The notes beneath the pieces are model-generated. The model was not told the origin of the DNA and did not search any database. It saw nothing but the letters and a program-made list of their open reading frames with translations. A program made the translations under genes and the position numbers. A stretch of DNA of 64,000 nucleotides from Viola odorata (lineage: Eukaryota; Streptophyta; Magnoliopsida; Malpighiales; Violaceae), in NCBI GenBank assembly GCA_963691705.1, contig OY829541.1, positions 53,677,931 to 53,741,930 on the forward strand, given 5' to 3'. Shown here in pieces: positions 60,332 to 64,000 of the stretch (its first letter is position 1; the number at the start of each line of letters is the position of its first letter).

Positions 60332-60349
60332 CTCTCAATGAAAGCACCA
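60332..60349 (-). other. Primer-binding site of the LTR element
   Basis: Two bases inside the right LTR, the minus strand reads TGGTGCTTTCATTGAGAG. TGG pairs with the CCA end of a tRNA, and this string is familiar from plant gypsy elements. It fixes the element's orientation as minus. Confidence 0.8.
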
Positions 60350-60351
60350 TT

Positions 60352-61135
60352 TGATAATCCAAAGAAGGATATGAGGGTTTTTCCGTCAAATGGCATCTTG
60401 GAGCGAGGTGGTCGGGATTCCTTGAACGCCATGAGCGACCTGCACAGTGCCGGAGGTGGACTCCGGCGTAGAAACTCCGATGCCAAAGTCAGTGTTTGGT
60501 CTTATTTTGAGAATGTTCTACGTATGTGTCTGTAAGAGTGAATGAATTCCCCTTTTTGTGTGGCTTCCCTCCATCCCTTATAGTGGGTTGGAGTGGTTAG
60601 ATGATCTGACCACCTTCCCCTTTTTTGGGGTTAAAGTGGTTAGATCTACTGACACCTTTCCCCTTTTTTCCACAAAGTGGTTTGAAAGTAGGAATAAATA
60701 ATAGAAAAGTATATATAGTGTCTTTGGGGGAATAAATATTCCTCCTGTCCAAGGACTTTATCAGAGTTGAGTGGGAGTAGGAAATGATGTCTCCCATGCG
60801 TGGCTTTGACCACTGATTTAATAGAAAAAGTATACAGTGTACCTTTGTTTGGAGTTTATGCCGTTTATGGCGAATCGGCAAGGAGCCGTTTGTAGTGAAT
60901 CGGCCGAGTGCCGTTGTCTTTGCCTTTGTTGATGGATCGGCTCTGAGCCGTTTTGATGATAACGGGCTGAACTTGTCCTTTAGTCACTTATTCCCGTTGA
61001 CCTGGTCAATCGATCACGATGCCGTTTTATATGGTTGACTTGGTCAAACCGGTCATGTGCCGTTTTGACCGGTCAACGGTACTTTGTGAAGGTACAATGT
61101 CCGTTTTGCCCTTATGATAATTTTATGTATTATCA
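60352..61135 (-). repeat. Right LTR (5' LTR in element orientation)
   Basis: Partner of 54330-55115. It ends 695 bp before the CLPD start codon and is followed by the AATAT duplication at 61136-61140. Confidence 0.95.
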
Positions 61136-61140
61136 AATAT

Positions 61141-61829
61141 AGTTCTCCATCATTTGGAAAAAGAATCTTTAAAATCAATAATTTAAAAAAAGTTTAAAAT
61201 TGAACAAAAAAATCTTAGGAAAGACAAAACACTAAATAGGTAAATTGCAAATTTTTCTTGATATATCTGTATTTTGCTAGTCTAAATTTCTAAAATTACA
61301 GAGAGTGCCACTCAATCACCAACTTCTCTTTGTGTACAGACATGACTACATTCATTATTGAGAAAGTCAAATTGTCAACTACCATCGTGTCTTGATCGGT
61401 CAACGGAAACCAAAGTTTGACACCAAAAGTGGCACCTTGCTCCTGCGGCTGCCTCTCCGGTGCCGTTTTCTGTGTCTTTCACTGTCTCGTACTTGCGTGG
61501 GCGGCCAGTGCTTTGCCTCTTCAAGACGAGCCAATTTGACAGGTACACCGGCAAAATCAAAATCGAAAGTTCAAGACTTTTCATCCCATGTAAGTACAGT
61601 ATCACGTTCAATTCAACAAAAAAGAAAAGAAAATGAAAACGTGATTAGTTCCTTGGCGTGTCAGTCAACCTTTTTTCCTTCCTTCCCCACTTCTTCTTAC
61701 TCCATTCCTTCCTCTCCTTCCTCTAATCCTCGCCCTCTCCTTCAAGAAAGCTCGTTCCTTTTCTCCATTTTTTACTTTATTTTTAGGAATTATTACAATC
61801 ATAATTCTTACATCCTGTTAATCAAACGA
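61141..61829 (+). promoter_or_regulatory. CLPD upstream region and leader
   Basis: This is all the native sequence left between the LTR element and the CLPD start. The CLPD frame is open upstream to 61392 but contains no earlier ATG, so it is a leader rather than coding sequence. A CT-rich block at about 61670-61790 looks like 5' UTR. Confidence 0.5.
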
Positions 61830-64000
61830 ATGGAAGTGTTTGCTTCATCACCTGTTTCGGTTCACTCCAAATGGGATTTGGGTTATCATCGTAAAGATCG
61901 TGTCTTTGCATTTCATTGTGATCAAAACACCAAAACCCACGATAGTAGAAGGGTTTCTTCTTCGTTCTCTTCTTATTTTGGTATTTCAGTCTCACATAAT
62001 CAGAACCCAAGTCATATTTTTTCATTTAAAAGGTCTCGTGCGAGCAGAAAAGCAAGAATTCTCCCAATTTCTGCAGTTTTTGAGAGATTTACTGAGAGGG
62101 CTATAAAAGCTGTGATCTTTTCTCAAAAAGAAGCGCGTGGATTAGGCAAGGATACTGTGTTGGCACAGCATCTTTTGTTGGGTTTGATAGCTGAGGATCG
62201 TGACCCACGTGGGTTTCTTGGGTCTGGAATCAAGATTGATGAAGCTCGTGAAGTTGTTAGAGACATTTGGCATAGTGATATTGGTGTTGGTGGTGGTGAT
62301 GAGGGTAGCAGCGCTTCATCTTCTTCTAGTACTAGTAGCACTTCCTCAGCAAGTGACGTGGCGTTTTCTGCTAGTACCAAACGGGCTTTTGAGGCTGCAG
62401 TTGAGTATTCAAGGACTATGGGTCACAACTTCATTGCTCCTGAACATATAGCTGTTGGGTTGTTTACAGTTGATGATGGGAGTGCGAGTCGAGTCATGGA
62501 GAGGTAATAATACTTGTTCTGTTTTCGTTGAATTTGATTATAACCAAGTTGATTATGTGTGTTCCTGAAATGTTGGAGAGTTACTATTTTGTGTTATGTT
62601 TGATTGATGTGAAGTGCCTGCATTGCACAATGATTCGGGTCATCTTTGTCATCTGAATTGACCTGATTTTCAGGTTGGGGGCAAATGCAGATCAGTTGGC
62701 AGCTATAGCAATTACCAGGCTTCAAGGGGAGCTTGCAAAAGATGGAAGAGAATTGCCAGAAATATCAAAGGGGACGCGTGAAAAAACCTTTTCTAAGAAA
62801 GCTGCGGCTTTAAGGTCGGCTGAGAAAACAAGAGGTAATATGAGAAGTTTACTTTATCAGTATCTTTCCCTAGTTCTCAATACAGTGGACGGTTTTGTAA
62901 TGTGATTCTGTTTTCCAGAGAAAAGTGCTTTGGCTCAATTTTGCGTGGATCTTACTGCCCGTGCTAGTGAAGGACTCATTGATCCAGTTATTGGGAGACA
63001 CTCAGAAATAGAAAGAGTTGTTCAAGTACTTTGCCGCAGGACCAAAAATAATCCCATTCTTCTTGGTGAAAGTGGAGTTGGAAAAACAGCCATTGCTGAA
63101 GGCCTAGCAATTAATATTGCAGAGGCAGAGGTTCCTGTCTTTCTCTTGGTATGTTTCTTCACAATTAATTGTTGTTACTTTGGTTCTTTTTTGTTATGTA
63201 ATCTTATCCATATATTCTGTCTTTCCAGTTTGATCAGCTTGTTATTCTATCTACAGGCAAAACGGGTAATGTCCTTGGATATTGGACTATTAATTGCCGG
63301 TGCAAAGGAAAGGGGAGAGTTAGAGGCACGTGTTACTGATTTAATAAGAGAGATACGAAAAGAAGGTGCATTGTTCTTTCCATTTGTAATTTCATTTATA
63401 AGACATTGCTTCATCCTTGCTTAAACGTGGTATGTGTGCATTGCAGGTAATATCATTCTTTTTATTGATGAAGTACATACACTTGTTGGGACTGGCACTG
63501 TTGGGCGAGGAAACAAGGGATCAGGTCTTGACATTGCTAATTTATTGAAGCCACCTCTTGGGAGGGGTGAATTACAGGTGATTTTTCATGCTTTGTTTGC
63601 ACAAGGATTTTCAATGAAGAGATGTTGCCTATGAATGCTCTTGAATTCTTTGTTCTTACCCATGCATCTGCCTGCAGTGTATGGCATCCACAACTCTTGA
63701 TGAGTTTAGGACATATTTTGAGCAAGATAAAGCTTTAGCACGGAGGTTCCAGCCTGTGTTGATTCATGAGCCAAACCAGGTTGATTTCAAATAAGCACTT
63801 TCATCTATTTTATGTATGGCGTAATCTGTTCTTTACTGATATTGAGTGAACATGTTTAGGAGGATGCAGTTAGGATACTGTTGGGTCTGCGACAGAAATA
63901 TGAGGCCCATCATAAATGCAGCTTCACACTGGAAGCCATAAATGCGGCTGTTTACCTTTCTGCAAGATATATTGCTGATAGACATCTTCCAGACAAAGCC
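61830..64000 (+). CDS. CLPD: Chloroplast AAA+ chaperone ClpD / ERD1, 5' part
   Basis: Seven exons reach the window end: 61830-62503, 62674-62834, 62919-63148, 63257-63365, 63447-63577, 63678-63779 and 63860-64000, all in phase. ClpD is the stress- and senescence-induced Clp ATPase of the chloroplast stroma that unfolds proteins for the ClpP protease. The first about 75 residues are Ser/Arg-rich, a transit peptide. Clp N repeats follow ([20 protein letters not shown] and [19 protein letters not shown]). AAA domain 1 has Walker [14 protein letters not shown] and Walker [13 protein letters not shown]. The ERD1-type spacing and [20 protein letters not shown] separate it from ClpC. The second AAA domain lies outside the window. 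The start is the first ATG in frame. Confidence 0.93.

Larger units (their letters stand above)
54330..61135 (-). mobile_element. Complete non-autonomous Ty3/gypsy (Tat-like) LTR retrotransposon, 6.8 kb
   Basis: Two LTRs of 786 and 784 bp (TGATAAT ... TTATCA) enclose the element, with perfect AATAT duplications. The primer-binding site and gag show that it is transcribed on the minus strand. Inside, in minus-strand order, are the primer-binding site, gag, an untranslated region with an 18-bp minisatellite, and then a region covered by a long plus-strand ORF. There is no protease, reverse transcriptase, RNase H or integrase. I count about 10 substitutions and one 2-bp indel between the LTRs (about 1.3%), so the insertion is young. 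Gypsy elements of the Tat lineage are known to carry antisense ORFs; that assignment is inference. Confidence 0.93.

Noticed and set aside
61392..61829. Upstream extension of the CLPD reading frame
   Set aside because: Contains no ATG; the transit-peptide start at 61830 matches the known family start.

Overview
This is a stretch of a eudicot plant nuclear genome: AT-rich, GT-AG introns, large intergenic spaces, several MITE families and LTR retrotransposons, and only plant-type genes (RBOH NADPH oxidase, germin-like cupin, FTIP/MCTP C2 protein, PLS-DYW PPR, chloroplast ClpD). The species cannot be told from the window.

Layout. 1-2267: AT-rich, with a MITE end. 2268-6143 (-): amidase-signature gene with a frameshift in the catalytic exon. 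8007-8945 (+): inositol polyphosphate multikinase IPK2. 9848-10498 (+): germin-like protein. 11938-15631 (+): twelve-exon gene for a 649-residue plant protein of unknown function. 16170-21376 (-): intact 921-residue NADPH oxidase. 21.4-29.3 kb has no gene I can support, but holds a 1.4 kb foldback element, an old retroelement remnant and four MITEs. 29286-34400 (+): FHA plus tyrosyl-DNA-phosphodiesterase-like gene with two stops, a frameshift and a missing 3' end. 36842-39124 (+): intact three-C2 MCTP. 39455-40217, 40848-43646 and 47882-49518 (+): 3'-only pieces of a shugoshin, a katanin p80 and a DYW-class PPR gene. A Ty3/gypsy remnant lies at about 44.99-47.29 kb. 49999-53602 (-): intact Rab escort protein. 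54330-61135: complete LTR element with 5-bp target duplications, gag on the minus strand, a large antisense ORF on the plus strand and no pol. 61830-64000 (+): 5' part of CLPD/ERD1, cut by the window end.

From memory, the order amidase, IPK2, unknown gene, RBOH, FHA/TDP1-like matches Arabidopsis AT5G07360, AT5G07370, AT5G07380, AT5G07390 (RBOHA) and AT5G07400. The left half therefore looks like an old collinear block into which a germin-like gene and transposons were inserted. The 29-50 kb part is a graveyard of broken genes around an intact MCTP.

Most unusual signals: (1) a strict CGGC-N5-GCCG dyad, 11 perfect copies, inside the LTR element; (2) that element's structure, gag opposite a long antisense ORF with no pol; (3) the FHA/TDP1-like pseudogene, which ends near a recent copy of a shugoshin 3' tail found again 5.4 kb away; (4) several 3'-only gene fragments in one orientation with introns kept.

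Intron-exon models were made by hand from splice sites and reading phase. Protein identities come from recalled family motifs, not database searches.
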